From Chloroflexota bacterium (lineage in GTDB: Bacteria; Chloroflexota; UBA6077; JACCZL01), in assembly GCA_020845495.1 (NCBI GenBank), contig JADLFM010000128.1, positions 124,001-188,000 of the forward strand: a stretch of DNA of 64,000 nt, read 5' to 3'. How positions within the stretch are numbered: position 1 is the first letter of the stretch; each line of letters starts with the position of its first letter. A model generated the notes under the pieces. That model saw nothing but the letters and a program-made list of their open reading frames with translations, was not told the origin of the DNA and searched no databases. Below are positions 63,873 through 64,000 of the stretch, in pieces. Made by a program: the position numbers and the translations under genes.

Positions 63873-64000
63873 TCCGAAGCCGTCCCAACGACCTGAATCG
63901 TCAGGTGCGCGGTTATGCGGACGCCGCCCCAAAGAGTACACCTGGCAGGGGTGCGGCTGCGGCGATGTCCTTGCGTTAGCCGCCCGGAGCGGCTCGCTCG

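Overview
The window is a high-GC bacterial chromosome segment. It most resembles a Chloroflexota genome of the Thermomicrobia/Sphaerobacter type, though this is inferred from gene content rather than a phylogenetic test. Supporting signs are a GuaB3-type IMP dehydrogenase relative next to guaA, a TtuB/TtuA-like tRNA thiolation pair, a chromosomal Rad52-like gene, a PTPS-related membrane protein, many GTG starts, and G+C-rich REP-like hairpins between genes.

Layout: 1-3505 holds the 3' end of a GT39-type glycosyltransferase and a two-component system whose first gene has its Shine-Dalgarno buried in a perfect hairpin. 3506-5690 is a structured intergenic region followed by an HTH-ImmA peptidase/PIN-domain module. 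5691-13872 has a 14-bp repeat array, a PRC-barrel protein, a sulfatase, an acyl-CoA dehydrogenase overlapped by an APH-like kinase, and a 2-oxoacid dehydrogenase E1 alpha/beta pair. 13873-23090 is housekeeping: rpsP-khpA-rimM-recO-GNAT-dnaX-ybaB-recR and a lytic transglycosylase.

23229-33207 carries a zinc-motif protein, a ThDP enzyme, hyuA and hyuB separated by an oppositely oriented PD-(D/E)XK (Rpn-like) gene, an aminotransferase and tRNA-Gly(UCC). 33345-40411 has a promoter-driven Rad52-like gene and then a purine block, guaB3-guaA-purB-purC. This block is preceded by a promoter, a structured RNA and an intrinsic terminator with a built-in alternative pairing: a candidate riboswitch or attenuator that matches no class I could recall.

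40596-47878 has a PHP-domain protein, phosphomannomutase, ClpC, an LLM flavin enzyme and Tag glycosylase. 48187-53588 is a TetR-controlled divergent locus: a membrane-anchored SnoaL-like protein and an RND transporter with a long C-terminal extension, with two perfectly spaced divergent promoters each holding a palindrome. 53706-63872 has a PCYCGC protein, a PTPS-related membrane protein divergent from a GT2 enzyme, an IS66 remnant, a VTT-like membrane protein, an amidase, a LysM glucosaminidase and the TtuB/TtuA pair.

The regulatory features are the most interesting part: the purine leader RNA, the TetR divergent promoters, the RBS hairpin before the response regulator, and paired hairpins with identical loops before the HTH-ImmA gene. 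All pairings and promoter matches were found by eye; no folding or database search was run.
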